A DNA stretch of 64,000 bases from Nymphaea colorata (GCF_008831285.2 NC_045147.1:12217427-12281426), one strand, 5' to 3'; shown: positions 38,600 through 50,989, counted from the stretch's first letter. Notes: generated by a model not told the origin, from the letters alone. Numbers and translations: made by a program.

Positions 38600-39079
38600 T
38601 TTCCACGGATTGGCGGGAGTAACACTTTAAATTTCAGGATCTGCACCAGATTCTAAAGAGCTACGACTTACCAGGCCTTGTGATGGGGGATTTCAATTCG
38701 ACGCGCAACAAAGAGGACAAAACTGCCGGCCCTTCTAATAGAATTTCATGTAAAGACTTCAATAAAAATATATCTGGGATAACAACTTTCTTACCTTGGT
38801 TGATCTAATAATAGGGTTGGAGATGCCCGAATCAACGTCGGCTAGATTGGTGCTGTGTGAACAAGCACTGGTCAGCCTCTTGGACGGGAGGATCTGATCT
38901 CAAAGTGCTGGACAGAGGGATCTCTGATCATCTTGGATGTCTTTTGTTCTAGTCAGCAGACTTCCAGGCCAAACAAAAGACCAGTTCTGGTACTACAACT
39001 TTTGGGCTAAGAAGGAGAGCTGCATAGACACGGTTAAAGAATGCTGGAATGAGCCTCACACTGGATGCCCAATGTTACG
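38600..39079 (+). pseudogene. LINE (L1-type) endonuclease fragment, left part
   Basis: The plus strand encodes GDFNS followed by a CVNKHWSASW-like region, typical of the L1 endonuclease that nicks target DNA. The SDH motif region is damaged. The fragment is interrupted at 39079 by copia-2 and continues at 44066. The same fragment lies upstream of D and E. Confidence 0.75.
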
Positions 39080-39325
39080 TATTGGAGAGGAAAATCAGCA
39101 AACTAATATATCGGAGAGGAAAATCAGCAAGCTAATTTTTAGGAAATATCAAATCAAGATAATTTTTCCTTTTACATAGGATTGAGATCTTCCAATCCCA
39201 AGATTTTTGGATGTATACATATATGTAAACTTGTATAAATGCTCATACTTATATGGAATGAAAATTAATCTTTTGGCTCATTCATCTTCTTAGTTTCTCT
39301 CTTTTGCCTTATGCTTTCTTTCTCA
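39080..39325 (+). repeat. Copia-2 5' LTR
   Basis: It starts TATTGGAGAGG, ends TTTCTCA, is followed directly by the primer site, and is very similar to 43814-44060. Confidence 0.92.
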
Positions 39326-40410
39326 TGGTATCAGAACATTGTAGAAAGAATAGTGAGAAAGTAACGAGGAATCTCGCCAAAAGTGTTCCCGTTTCTAGCA
39401 AACACCTCGTTTCCTATTTGAAAACAAGCAGGATACAGTGTGTCGCTTGCTGGAACTGATTTCTTGTCCTATTTTTTTTGTCTGTCGGTCTCTTCCAAAA
39501 GCCGACTGTGTTCACCGGTGAGGCTGAGCCTCGGGTTTTTTTCCGATTTCTTCTTTTTTCAGTCATCATCATCAGAGTCCTCCATTTCCAGTTTCACCTT
39601 CAATGGCAGAGCCTCTGTCCCTTCCCGATTTTGGTCGCACCTTCACGAGTCCACGTTGAAAAGGCAGTGAGAAGTAGAAAAACAGAGGAAGCCGACAGGG
39701 AAGCTGCGTCGAAAACCCTCGGCACTGTTTCTCAAGGAGGATTCACCTGTGGAGCCATAGGTCTCTGGAATCGCTTACGTCTCAAGGATCTTCGAGAATT
39801 TTTTCTAAATTTTTGAGACCGTCATTGGAGAAACGAATTTTTGAAGCACAGCTACTCTTAGGCGGACGCCATTGCCTTCCAAGAGACACTCGGATTGATT
39901 TGGCGGCTTTCCAGCTGTTTTCCATCGGCTGATCATTCTCACAAGGTTGATCCACAGACGGAGAGTGCTTCGGCCCCCTCATTTTTAAGATTTTCGAGCC
40001 GAATTTGAGTATCTGCTAATCAGAAGTCTAGTTTCCCCTCTTTGGGCGATACCTGAGAGTTTCATGCCCAAAATCAGTGCTAAATTGGAATCAAATCTTG
40101 TGCAGACCCATTCTGGAAGATAGAGGACAAAATTCCAAACAAATCGAGGGGTAGAACGTCGGATTTGGACCACAAACGACGGAGAAATCGATCACAGAAA
40201 ATTTCCGGTGATTTTTTGTATTTTTCGACTGTGGAAGAAAATTGCCGGCGAAAACGAGAATCCCGACGGAATATTCTGCCGTGTTGTTCGGTCCTCAGCG
40301 GGTCTTTGGTCACCCTGTCCAGAAGTACCGCGCTTCACCAGGATTCATGTGTCCCGCCACGGTTCACCGAACCGTGTCAGCAAGTGCTTACGCTTTCAAA
40401 GTGTCGGCAA
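39326..40410 (+). other. Copia-2 leader, gag not recognised
   Basis: This stretch of 1.1 kb starts with TGGTATCAGAAC (primer site). About 39740-39860 resembles the leader of the LTR element at 990-1105. Frames are short and I see no gag or zinc knuckle, so the element seems to lack gag. Confidence 0.6.
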
Positions 40411-42390
40411 TACTAGCAGGTAAACAACCATGCACAACTCATTTTCCTTGGGTTATTGACACTGGAGCCTCAAACCACATGACACCTCATTTCCATTTAC
40501 TGTCTAATATCAAAACTTTACCAAAAAATCATGTGATCAACCTACCAAATGGACATCAAACACTAATCTCTATTACTGGAATACTTTATCTTTCAGCTAA
40601 CTGATGTCCTATATATTCCTGATTTTAAATATAATTTACTATCATTTCCAAAGCTTACCAAGACTATTAATTGTATTGCTGTCTTTTTCTCAACCTGTTG
40701 TGCTTTCCAGGACTCTTTGTTGAGGAAGCTGATTGGAGTAGGTAATTTAATCAGTGGACTTTACCATCTTCTTCTTCTGTCTACTTCACATTCTTTGCTT
40801 GCTTCTCATGGTAACAAGACAACTCATATATGGCATATGAGACTTGGACATCCTTCATTCGATAAGACTGTTTCATTGAATGAAAACATTTTTATTTTCA
40901 AACATGATTCTCCTTGTGATGTGTGTCTTAGAGCTAAGTTCACTCATTCGCCATTTCCCACTAGTACTAGTAGAGAAAGTGATCCTTTCAGCTTGATTCA
41001 TTGTGATATTTGGGGAGGATATGCCACGCCGTCACACATGAGAGCACATTATTTCCTCACCATAGTAGATGATTTTACACGATCTACTTGGGTTTTCTTG
41101 ATGAGGTTCAAATCTGAAACATTTTCTTGTTTAACTCGTATTTGTGCTATGGTATTTACTCAATTCAATACCCATGTGAAATGTGTTCGGAGTGATAATG
41201 AGGCTCAATTTACAGCTCATAATATGCAAACATATTTTCATGAGCATGGCATAGAACATCAAACCTCATGTGTTGAAACTCCTCAACAAAATGGATGTGT
41301 TGAGAGAAAGCATTGTCATCTACTAGAGGTGGCACGAGCACTTAGGTTTCAAGCAAATCTCTCGGTTACTTTTTGGGGTGAATGTATTTTGACAACAACT
41401 TTTTTAATTAATAGAATGTCGTCAACTCTTTTAAATGACAAGTCTCCGTTTGAACTTATTTTTAATAAAAAACTCAATTATGAAGATTTGCGTGTTTTTG
41501 GATGTCTATGTTATGCCCAAAATTTAAACCCAATGCATAAGTTTTCATCACGTGCACACAAATGTGTTTTTGTCGGTTACCCTCACAATAAAAAAAGGTC
41601 TCGTGTATATGATTTGGATACCAAACAAATTTTTACAAGCAGAGATATATCTTTCTTTGAGGATAATTTTCCATTTATAACCTAAAAATACCATACAAAT
41701 GATTTGAACAATATTGTTTTGCCTCACCCTCAAGAAGATTACCTTGGCGAGAAATATACGTCATCGTGTGAGAATGGTGTTCCATCAAATTCCTCCCTGC
41801 TATTGCCCATTCAACCTCACGATTCCATCAACAATGACCAAAATCAGCTAGTCTCTTATGTTTCAGATCATCGGCCTATGTCAGATGATCTACCTCCTCC
41901 AGACTCACTTGCTCTAAGCCGATCTAGCCGTACTTGTCATCCACCATCCTATCTTCAAGTTTATGTATGTTCCAATGTGATGGTTACAAGTTCACCGCCT
42001 AAGGAATCTACTTCAACAAAGTAATCCTAAGGTACACGTTATCTCATACATAATTATTTACCTGTTTACAAATTCTCTAAATTTCATTATGCCTTTTTAA
42101 CCTCTATCATGGGTGATGTTGAACCTAGCTCGTATGCGGAAGCGGTTAAGTATCAATATTGGCGAAGTGCTATGGCTGATGAGATTCAGACTCTTGAATA
42201 AAACAATACATGATCTATTACTACTTTGCCTCCAAACAAACATCCAATTGGCTGTTGTTGGGTTTATAAGATATAATGGCGATCAGATGGAATTATTAAA
42301 CACTACAAAGCCAGACTTGTCGCTAAATGGTACACTCAACTAGAGGGCCTTGATTATCATGAGACATTTGCTCTGGTTGCAAAATTAACA
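40411..42390 (+). pseudogene. Copia-2 protease and integrase, broken
   Basis: About 40440-40490 encodes the protease motif VIDTGASNHM. The frame 40717-41685 encodes the zinc-binding HHCC part and the integrase core (HCDIWG, then RSDNEAQF where NGxxF is usual, then VERKH), continuing to LRVFGCLCY and CVFVGY. Frames break near 40600, 41683, 42024 and 42200 to 42390. Confidence 0.85.
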
Positions 42391-42393
42391 ACC

Positions 42394-43806
42394 ATGTGCA
42401 CACTTCTTGCTCTTGCTTCTATTCAAGGATGGTACTTATATCAAATGGATATGAGTAAAGCATTTATACATGGAGAATTACATGAGGAAATATACATGAC
42501 CATTCCACCAGGCCTTCTGCGTGAGGAGGAGTATTCAAGTAATAAAGTGTGTCGTTTTCATAAGTCTCTATATGGACTCAAGCAATCACCTCGCAACTGG
42601 TTTCACAAACTGTTATCAGCACTTAAAGGTGCTAGTTTCATTCAATCATCAATTGACTACACGCTCTTTACTCGGAAACATAAAAAACAATTTATTGTTG
42701 TTCTTGTCTATGTTGATAATCTTATCATTGCAGGAAACAATGAACCAGGAATTGCTTCAGTTAAGCAATATTTACATTCAAAATTTCATATTACTGACTA
42801 CACGCTCTGTACTCGAAAACATGAAAAACAATTTATTGTTGTTCTTGTCAATGTTGATAATCTTATCATTGCAGGAAACAATGAACCAGGAATTGCTTCA
42901 GTTAAGCAATATTTACATTCAAAATTTCATATTAAGGACTTGGGAATACTTAAGTATTTTCTTGGCGTAGAAGTTGCAAGAGCGCCATCAGGAATATTTC
43001 TAAGTCAAAGAAAATATATAGTGGATATTCTGAATGATGCAGGTTTGATGAGAGCCAAGCTTATGGATTTTTCAATGGAACAAAAATTGCGATTAACTCC
43101 CAATGATGGTATTCCACTGAAAGATCTAGCTAAATACAGGAGGTTGGTTGGACGTTTGATTCATTTAACTATTACTCGACCAGACATAATGTATTTAGTC
43201 CAAGTTCTCAGTCAGTTTATGCAATCGCCACAAACTACATATTCTGAAGCAGCACTTAGAGTGTTGAAGTATCTGAAGTCATCACCAGTAAAAGGAATAT
43301 TTTTATCATCCTCAAATGCAAAACAATTGAGGGCTTACTGTGACTCAGATTGGGCGAGTTGTCCCACCACTCGTAAATCAGTTAGTGGATATATTGTGTT
43401 TTTAGGAAATAGTCTTATCTCTTGGAAGTCAAAGAAGCATACTTCTATTGTCAGATCTTCTGTTGAGGCAGAATACCAAGCAATGGCTTTAACAACTTGT
43501 GAAGTTGTTTGGTTAAAAGCTTTATTGAATGACTTGGGGTGGAGTCATAATAAACTAGTCGACTTATATGGTGACAATCAAGCAGTTTTACATATTTCAG
43601 CAAATCCGGTTTTTTATGAAAGAACGAAACACATAGAGCTAGATTGTCACTTTGTAAGAGAAAAAATTCAGCTAGGAATAATTCGGGCGCATCATGTATC
43701 ATCATGTTTGCAACTAGTTGATATTTTCACTAAACCATTGGGGAAAGACATTTTTCAAAATTTAAGAATAAAGTTGGGTGTTTCAGATTTGTACATGCCA
43801 ACTTGA
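42394..43806 (+). pseudogene. Copia-2 reverse transcriptase and RNase H with internal duplication
   Basis: A single frame of 470 residues covers RT and RNase H to the polypurine tract. A segment of 141 bp is tandemly doubled in frame (42654-42794 and 42795-42935). It contains the catalytic site, which reads YVDN in the first copy and NVDN in the second instead of YVDD. Loss of the second Asp and the 47-residue insertion should abolish polymerase activity. RNase H segments (YCDSDWASC, SVEAEYQAM, DNQAVLHI) look intact. The frame lacks the start of RT, which lies in broken frames upstream. Confidence 0.9.
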
Positions 43807-43813
43807 GGGGGAG

Positions 43814-44060
43814 TATTGGAGAGGAAAATCAACAAACTAATATATCGAAGAGAAAAATCAGCAAGCTAATTTTCAGGAAAGATAAAATCAAGATAATCTT
43901 TCCTTTTACACAAGATTGAGATCTTCCAATCCCAAGATCTTTGGATCTGTACATATCTGTAAACTTGTATAAATACTCAGACATATGTGGAATGAAAAAT
44001 TAATCTTTTGGCTCATTCATCTTCTTAGTTTCTCTCTTTTACCTTATGCTTTCTTTCTCA
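43814..44060 (+). repeat. Copia-2 3' LTR
   Basis: It follows the polypurine tract, matches the 5' LTR closely and ends TTTCTCA before the TTACG duplication. Confidence 0.92.
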
Positions 44061-44065
44061 TTACG

Positions 44066-44396
44066 TGCAATGAAAAAAACTAATAAAAGTGAGATCTGGC
44101 TTTGCTTGATGAAAAAGAAACAACGTCAGTAACATTAGCAGTAGGGTTTTCTTGCTCAGGGAAGAGCTTCACAGAGTAAAGTCTAGATTAGATGAGGGTT
44201 TGGCTGCCAATGCCAATTGTGAGTTTTTCCTAAGGTCTGAGTTGGATCAAAGTTTCACAAATGAATGTGAGCTTTGGAGACAAAAAGCTAAAATCAGGTG
44301 GCTTTCGGAAGGCGACCGTAACACCACGTATCTTGAGAACGTGGTCAAAGGGAAACAAACCAAAAATAGAATAGATCAAAATTGTTCGAAGAGAAA
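44066..44396 (+). pseudogene. LINE fragment, right part
   Basis: It continues the LINE interrupted by copia-2. It encodes the region between endonuclease and RT, with WLSEGDRNTTYLENVVKGKQ, a typical plant L1 segment just before RT. It ends where copia-3 begins. Confidence 0.75.
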
Positions 44397-44399
44397 CCT

Positions 44400-46400
44400 G
44401 ATTATGGCTTCCTCAAAATCTTTGGACGTGAATGTTTTCCTTGTTTAAGAGTTTATTAGAAAAATAAATTAGATTACCGATCTGAAAGATGTGTTTTCTT
44501 GGGCTATGCTCATCAACATAAAGGATATTATTGTTTGGGTATACGAATCGGTAAAATCTATATTTTGAGACATGTCCGATTTAATGAGAGAAAATTTCCT
44601 TTTATTGATACTCAAGAAACTAGAACTCAAGATCTATAAGCTATCATTTTAACCTCCCCTCATGAATATCAGTTCTCAAACCCTACAATACCATCATCTA
44701 GTACCTCAACAACATTAGGGGAACCCTTACTTCAGTATGAAACAAATAGTAAATCTCAACCTGAAACTCTTAGAAATGAGGAGCTAACCCAATCCAATGA
44801 AAATGAACCAAATCAAGAATGAGTCCAACCTATGACTACTAGATCTCAAGCGAAAATATTCAAACATAATCCTAAATACAATGAGTTCCATACATATTTT
44901 CCTAGCAAACACTCTCTTCCAAGAGCTCTCGTCTCTACTCTTCTTGAAGACAAAGAACCCTCAAATTTCAATGAAGCATATGAAGATGAAAATTGGAGGA
45001 AGGTCATGCAAGAAGAATACGACGCTCTTATTCGAAACAATACTTGAAAACTTGTTCCAAAGAAAGAAAACTTGTTCCAAAGAAAGAAGTCAAACACATT
45101 GTTGGATGTAAATGGGTGTTCAAAATCAAGCGAAAGGTAGATGGATCATTGGAAAGATACAAAGCTAGACTCGTCACCGAGGGGTATAGTAAAAAAGAAG
45201 GAACTGACTATACTGAAACCTTCAGCCCTGTTGTGAAGCCTATTACAATTCGAACAGTATTGACTATTTCTATTAGTCACAAATGGAAAATACATTAGCT
45301 GGATATTCAAAATGCATTCATATATGGATCTATTTCAGAAGAAGTTTATATGGTTCAACTACCCGGATTTCAAAATCATTTTTCCTCAAATCATGTATGC
45401 AAGTTTGAACATGCCTTATATGGTCTAAAACAGGCTCCTAGGGCATGGTTTGTTTGTTTTAGTCTATTCCTCCAAAATCTTGGTTTTAAAGGGGTTCAAA
45501 CAGATTCATCACTTTTTATTTTGAGAAAAAGAGAAATACTTCTATATGTTTTAGTATACGTGGATGATATGATCATAACAGGAAACTCACTTGAATATAT
45601 TCATAAAATTATTTTTCAATTCAAAAGTGAGTTTGCCATTAAAGATCTGTGTTTCATTTCATTTTTTTTGGGTATAGAAGCAAAAAGAATAGATAATAAG
45701 CTAATATTGTCTCAAAGGAAATATATATTTGAGCTTTTCAAAAGAACAAATATGGTTGTACTCAAACTGCTTTATCTGCTTAAACTGGATCAAATTTTTG
45801 TGATCCAACTCTTTATCGCAGCAATGTTGGCGCTCTTCAATACTCTACTATGACTCATCTAGACATTTCTTATGCTGTCAACAAGGTTTGTCAATACATG
45901 CATCATCCTACTGATGCCCATTGAGGTAAAGAGAATCCTAAGATATTTGAAACATACTATTGATTATGGTCTTGTAATTAGACCTAGTTCAGTTCTTAAT
46001 ATTAATACTTACAGTGATGCAGATTGGACATGATGTCTTGACAATAGACAGTCTATAGGTGGATATGCAGCATTTATTAGATCCAATCTAGTTTCATGAA
46101 GTGCTAAAAAGCAGCCAGTTGTCTCTCGTTCTAGCACTGAGGCTGAGTATCGAACTATATCCAATACTACTGTTGAAATCATGTCGTTACAATTTTTATT
46201 AAAAGAACTTTGTGTTGTTCAATCACAACCTTCCATATTATGGTGCGACAACATCGGCGCAGCCTATCTTGCAGCTCATCCTGTGTATCATGCCGCAACA
46301 AACACATAGAGATTGATCTTCATTTTGTTCAAGAAAAATTGGCTAAAGGAGATTTGAAAATTCAATAATCTCTTCCAAAGATCAGGTTGCTGATATTATA
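44400..46400 (+). pseudogene. Copia-3 integrase tail, reverse transcriptase and RNase H
   Basis: Readable pieces are RCVFLGYAHQHKGYYCL (about 44483-44540), the pre-RT region from 44832, the RT start at 45090-45300 (GCKWVFKIK, RYKARLV), RT core 45350-45853 with an intact YVDDMIITGN, and RNase H 45990-46380. Several stops interrupt it. Confidence 0.85.
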
Positions 46401-46483
46401 ACTAAGCCACTTAGTAAGCAACACCATTATCAAATAATTAACAAGCTCAATCTCGTTGCTGGAGCATTGAGCTTGCGGGGATA

Positions 46484-46806
46484 TGTTAACAGAAATACCA
46501 AGAAGACTCTCAAAGTGAATTACTTGGGAGATGAAAAGTCATGTCCTTTGGGAGATGAAAAGTCATGTCTCTTGGGCGATGAAAAGACACGTCTCTTTTG
46601 AGAGACGAAAAGTCATGTTTGTTAAAAGATGAAAAGTCATGTCTCTTGAGAATTAGAGACCCCTTATGTAACTCCTCTATATAAAGGAGTCTCTCTACCA
46701 AAGGAAGGCAAGCAAGAAATGATAAAGCAGTGGACGTATGCCTATTTGCTGAACCACTTAAAAAATTCATGTCTCTTTAATTATTTCTTCATTTTGATTT
46801 CTTATA
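46484..46806 (+). repeat. Copia-3 single LTR
   Basis: It begins TGTTAACAG just after a purine tract and ends directly before TGGTATCAGAGCC. It contains about five degenerate copies of a unit near GATGAAAAGTCATGTCTCTT (46530-46655). Confidence 0.8.
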
Positions 46807-46818
46807 TGGTATCAGAGC
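46807..46818 (+). other. Copia-3 primer binding site
   Basis: TGGTATCAGAGC, complementary to initiator Met-tRNA, directly follows the LTR. Confidence 0.8.
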
Positions 46819-46886
46819 CATTGGTCCTTGTTAGTGCTGCTGCTAGATCCTAAAGATTACATATTGTGTTGCCGTTTTTCATTCTC

Positions 46887-48838
46887 ATGGCAAATCAAGA
46901 AGCATCATCAAATACAGGAGTCAACTCTGATACTGGTATGAATTTTCTTGCTTCTCCTCTTCAGTACACAAGCAATTTACAGCATTTCCTCACCATCAAG
47001 TTAAATGCTGAAAATTGTCTTATTTGAGAATCTCAATTCACTTCAATCTTAATCTCATTTGATCTTATGGGATATATTGATAGAAGCAAACCTGCTCCAT
47101 CAGTATTTAGATATGGAATAACTGAAATTAGTTTAGAATATATTGAATGGCTGAGAAAGGATCGGTTACTTTTGAGTTGGATTAAGTCATCTCTATCTGA
47201 AGCAATACATACCTAAATTATTGGTTTAAAAACCTCTTTAGAGGTTTGGAGTACTCTTAAGCAATCATATGCTGCTCAATCCAGGGCTCAAATAGTGCAG
47301 TTAACATCACAGTTTCAAGATTTGAAAAAGAGGTCTAGTTCTATGGATGTTTATATAAACAAAGCAAAAGCTATTGCTCATCAACTAGCCATTGCATCCA
47401 AACCAGTTGATTAAGATGATATTGTTCTTCAAATTCTTAGAGGATTGCCACGTGAATATCTTTCTTTTAAAGTCAATATGGAAACTCGAAAGGACTCTGT
47501 CTCTTTGAATGAACTTCATGGGCTTCTTCTCATACAAGAATCCAACATAAAAGAAGATTATTCTCAAACTTTTGAATCTATAATGCATGCTGCGAATATT
47601 GTCTCAAAACAAGTTTACAATAAGCAAACCAACTATAGAGGTCGTGGTAAAAACAACTACCAATCTAGAGGAGGAGTCCGAAAAAGTGTGCAATATAAAG
47701 GTGATCATCTTGTGTGTCAAATATGTGGAAAAGTTGGTCATATTGCAAAGTTTTGTTGGTCATATACTAACTTGCTTAAAGAAAAAGAGACAATGTCTCC
47801 TCAAGCATATCATGCAGTTTCTTCTAGCACTATGAATCAAGACATTGAAGATGACAATTGGTATCCTAACTCCGGTGCGACTCATCACATCACCAATGAT
47901 ATCAATAACTTATCCATTCATGCCAAATACAAAGGTGAAGATGACAATTGGTTCTTCAAAGGTATCTCAAAATTTAGTTTTAAATGATCTCCTTCATGTG
48001 ACCAAAATAACAAAAAACTTGTTATCTGTACAACGTTTTTCTAAGGATAATGGAGTCTATTTTGAGTTTCATCATAATATGTGCTATGTTAAGCAGCAAG
48101 AAACAAGAAAAATTCTTCATCAAGGAACTAGTAGTGATGGGCTATATAAGATAGACCTTAATAGCAGGAAAAAGGAAGCACAGCTTGGAGAAAGACAAAC
48201 TATTGGGCAATGACACAAAAGACTTGGTCACCCTTCATTTTCTATTGTTAAGAAGGTTTTGAACAAGTGTGATTTGTCTTATTATGATGATTGTTTGAAT
48301 TATTTGTGTGAAGTTGTGTGATGCTTGTCAAAAAGCTAAGAGTCATAAACTTCCATTTAATGCTATTTCAAATAAGGTGAAATGTCCGCTTGAACTCATT
48401 TATTCTGTGGTGTATGGGATCTAGCTCCAATAGAGAGTGTGAATGGTTTTAAGTACTATGTGATTTTTATGGATGCATTTTCAAGGTATACTTAGATTTG
48501 TTTGATGAAAAAAAAATCAGACGTTAGTCATGTTTTCAAAGCTTTTAAGTCACTTTCTGAAAATCTCACTAGACACAAGATAAAATATTTTCACTCAGAT
48601 TAGGGAGGAGAATTTCAAGGACTTCAATCATATCTTGTTGATAATGGGATTGGACATAGAATATCATGTCCTCATACCCTTGAACAAAATAGATTTGCTG
48701 AAACGAGACATAAACATATTGTTGAAACATGTTTATCTCTAATGGCAGAAGGTAATATTCTCAAGAACTTTTGGTCCTATGTTTTTTGTATTGTTGTTTA
48801 TTTGATTAACTGAATGCCAACCAAGTTTCTTGATTAAT
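46887..48838 (+). pseudogene. Copia-3 gag, protease and integrase core
   Basis: Gag starts at 46887 and includes a WSTLKQSYAAQSRAQIVQL segment (about 47250-47310) and a CCHC knuckle CQICGKVGHIAKFC (about 47718-47760). The protease region reads WYPNSGATHHIT, with NSGA where DSGA is expected. Integrase follows (about 48210-48838) with stops in several places and ends abruptly after NxMPTKFL. Confidence 0.85.
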
Positions 48839-50193
48839 TAACAATGTAGTCCTTGGAGGTTTTTGTTATTGGCGTTCAAAGCCATGTAAATTTGTGGCTT
48901 CCTAATCTCTCTCTCTTTTTCTTTATAACTGTTGAAACAATGTACTCTCAGCATCATGCAAAACTTGTGTTTGGTACTTATATGTGTAAGATAGTAAGAG
49001 TGCTCAAGTCTCAATCAACAATGCAGTCCTTGGAGTTCACTGATAATGACTTTCAAATCCATGTAATCTTCTATTTTCTTAATCTCTATCTCTTTTTCTT
49101 TCTAACAATTGGAACAGTGTAATGCATTAGTTTGCTGTCTGCTGATGTATGTTTATTGTTGATACCTTAGTTGCTCATGGTGCTTCCATGACACAATATT
49201 GTGCATCTATTGGAGTTCAATGTGTTTAAAATGCATTTTTGTTAAAGGTCCTTGCGTATGTAGCATTTCCTAACTGAAATTTATCATACGACAACACTGA
49301 ATGGTTGTAATGGAAATTTTGCAATCCTATACTTCTGTATAGTGAGTCTCCAATAAGGAATTTCACCCATTCTATTTTTGATAACGACCTTTAGAAATAT
49401 TTCCTGCATTGTTTCGAGAACAGATCTATGCATGTACTAGACATTTGATATCTTCAATTAGTTGTAGCAGTTTAGTCATTAATGCCTCTCTTTGTGTGTG
49501 TGTGTGAGACAATTGTTTGAATTATTATCTCTTCTTTTTTTCCCCTATTGGATCTTTGAATTGCTCGGTGGAGTTATGGGTTTATGCAAGAAGGCTCCAG
49601 AGTTTCAAATGAATCCACTGGTTACATATTTTTAATTCTAGGTAACTAATTCCCTTTTCATCAAACATGCCTTTTTCAATTTTGAAATCAAAATTTTAGG
49701 CTATCAAACATAAAGAAACTCGAACTGGAACTTTCAGGAAGCAGCTAGAGTAGTAATGCCAGGAATTTATTCATTGTGTTTATTTTGGTCTAGGTTTGTA
49801 AGTCTACTCAGTTTTTCTTTACTGTGTAGAGAACTTTTGGTCTAGGTTTATAAGTCTACTCAGTTTTTCTTTACTGTGTAGAGAACAATAAGCAACATTG
49901 CACTATCTTTGATTGCTTGAGATCTTTCTTGGTATGCAGGCTGATTGTGCATGTGTTAAATGAACTTTCTCCAGCACACAACGGTAAAATAAAAAGTTCC
50001 CGCTTTATTTCTCCCTGTGCACCAAATGCAGTCAATTTTTATCCTGAGAAAAACTACCCTGCCATCAAACATGGTCTCAGATTGGAAGAAGGCAAAGTTT
50101 TCCTTCTGTATTTTTTTCATGGTAAATTTACCATGCAAAAATTTACCCTGCCATCAAACGGTGCCTTAAACTGAACCTCGCTTTGCTACCAAT
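48839..50193. other. Repeat-rich region with no gene
   Basis: About 48841-48955 and 49018-49125 are diverged copies of one another (core CAGTCCTTGGAG). A 56-bp unit with AAGTCTACTCAGTTTTTC is tandemly doubled at about 49778-49888. About 50020-50165 resembles 24540-24688 and ends in a PIF/Harbinger-like terminus (CATCAAACGGTGCC followed by TTA). No coding frame is supported. Confidence 0.55.
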
Positions 50194-50786
50194 TGTAGCA
50201 AAAAATGTGCACCCTAGATATAACTTAGATCCAAACATGAGTAATATATGCAGAGAAAAACCGACAGAATCTCGACGTCCAAAATAATTCTCAAATAACA
50301 AACTTGACAAAGTTGACTTAGTAAAACCTCATTAACTAACCCAACAAAGTTCACAAAGCGAACTTAACTAAACAATGATGTAAAGTATGCAACAAGGAGA
50401 CTTTAAATAAAACACTTCTATTATTTGTTAAAATGGAACTTACAAAAGAAGGGACATACGGACTCACTTTAACTAACTCACATAGTGAGCTAATACCCAA
50501 ACACCTAATGCCCTTGCACCTGAGTACACACTTAACATAGCTCATAAGTGAGCACACAACATCACTCAACTTACTAGATTTCATTTTGATGCTTTACAAA
50601 ATGGCCAGCACTCCTATAAATTATTTATAGGGAGGACAAGTCGGTGGTGGAAGAGTCCACCAAATTCTATTTTTTTTGTGTGACCTTTAATCATTACATT
50701 TAAGCACCGTTTCTTAAAAAGGAGGCTGACAACCTCATGAGTCTCTCGACTCTTCCTAGGAAGAGAGTCGGTGATGACTCTTTACA
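50194..50786 (-). repeat. LTR near 3' end of P450 D
   Basis: This is a diverged copy of the LTRs beside B and C, at the same distance (about 200 bp) from the P450 stop codon, with a degraded primer site on its inner side. Confidence 0.75.
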
Positions 50787-50989
50787 ATGAGATTATGCTA
50801 CAAAAACTAGTATGAACTACAAATGTCTTTCTTCCACCATTTTGATCTTCATATTCCATGAAACACCAAAGAAAATCTAGAATAATTTTCCACCCCATCA
50901 AATAGCCAAAAAGTTGTTCGCCATAAAAGTTTTTTCGTCCCCATTTTAAACTTAGAATTGTTTTTCCAGAACAAAGTTTCCATAAAGTC

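Larger units (their letters stand above)
39080..44060 (+). mobile_element. Copia-2: Ty1/copia element with 5-bp target duplication
   Basis: LTRs at 39080-39325 and 43814-44060 bound a plus-strand pol region. TTACG flanks both sides (39075-39079 and 44061-44065). The homologous LINE upstream of D (about 54730-54745) is uninterrupted and shows the single TTACG, which proves the insertion. The Met-tRNA primer site starts at 39326 and a polypurine tract TTGAGGGGGAG precedes the 3' LTR. It belongs to the copia-1 family. No gag is recognisable between the leader and the protease. Confidence 0.95.
44397..48838 (+). mobile_element. Copia-3: circularly permuted copia element with a single LTR
   Basis: On the plus strand the order is integrase C-terminal region (from KPDYGFLKIFG at 44397), linker, RT, RNase H, polypurine tract, one LTR (46484-46806), primer site, gag, protease, and integrase core up to NxMPTKFL at 48838. 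Normal order is LTR, gag to RNase H, LTR. The right end of the element joins almost exactly to its left end in the protein: after MPTKFL a copia integrase continues for only about 15 to 25 residues before PDYGFLKIFG. The coding parts have several stops and frameshifts. Confidence 0.8.
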
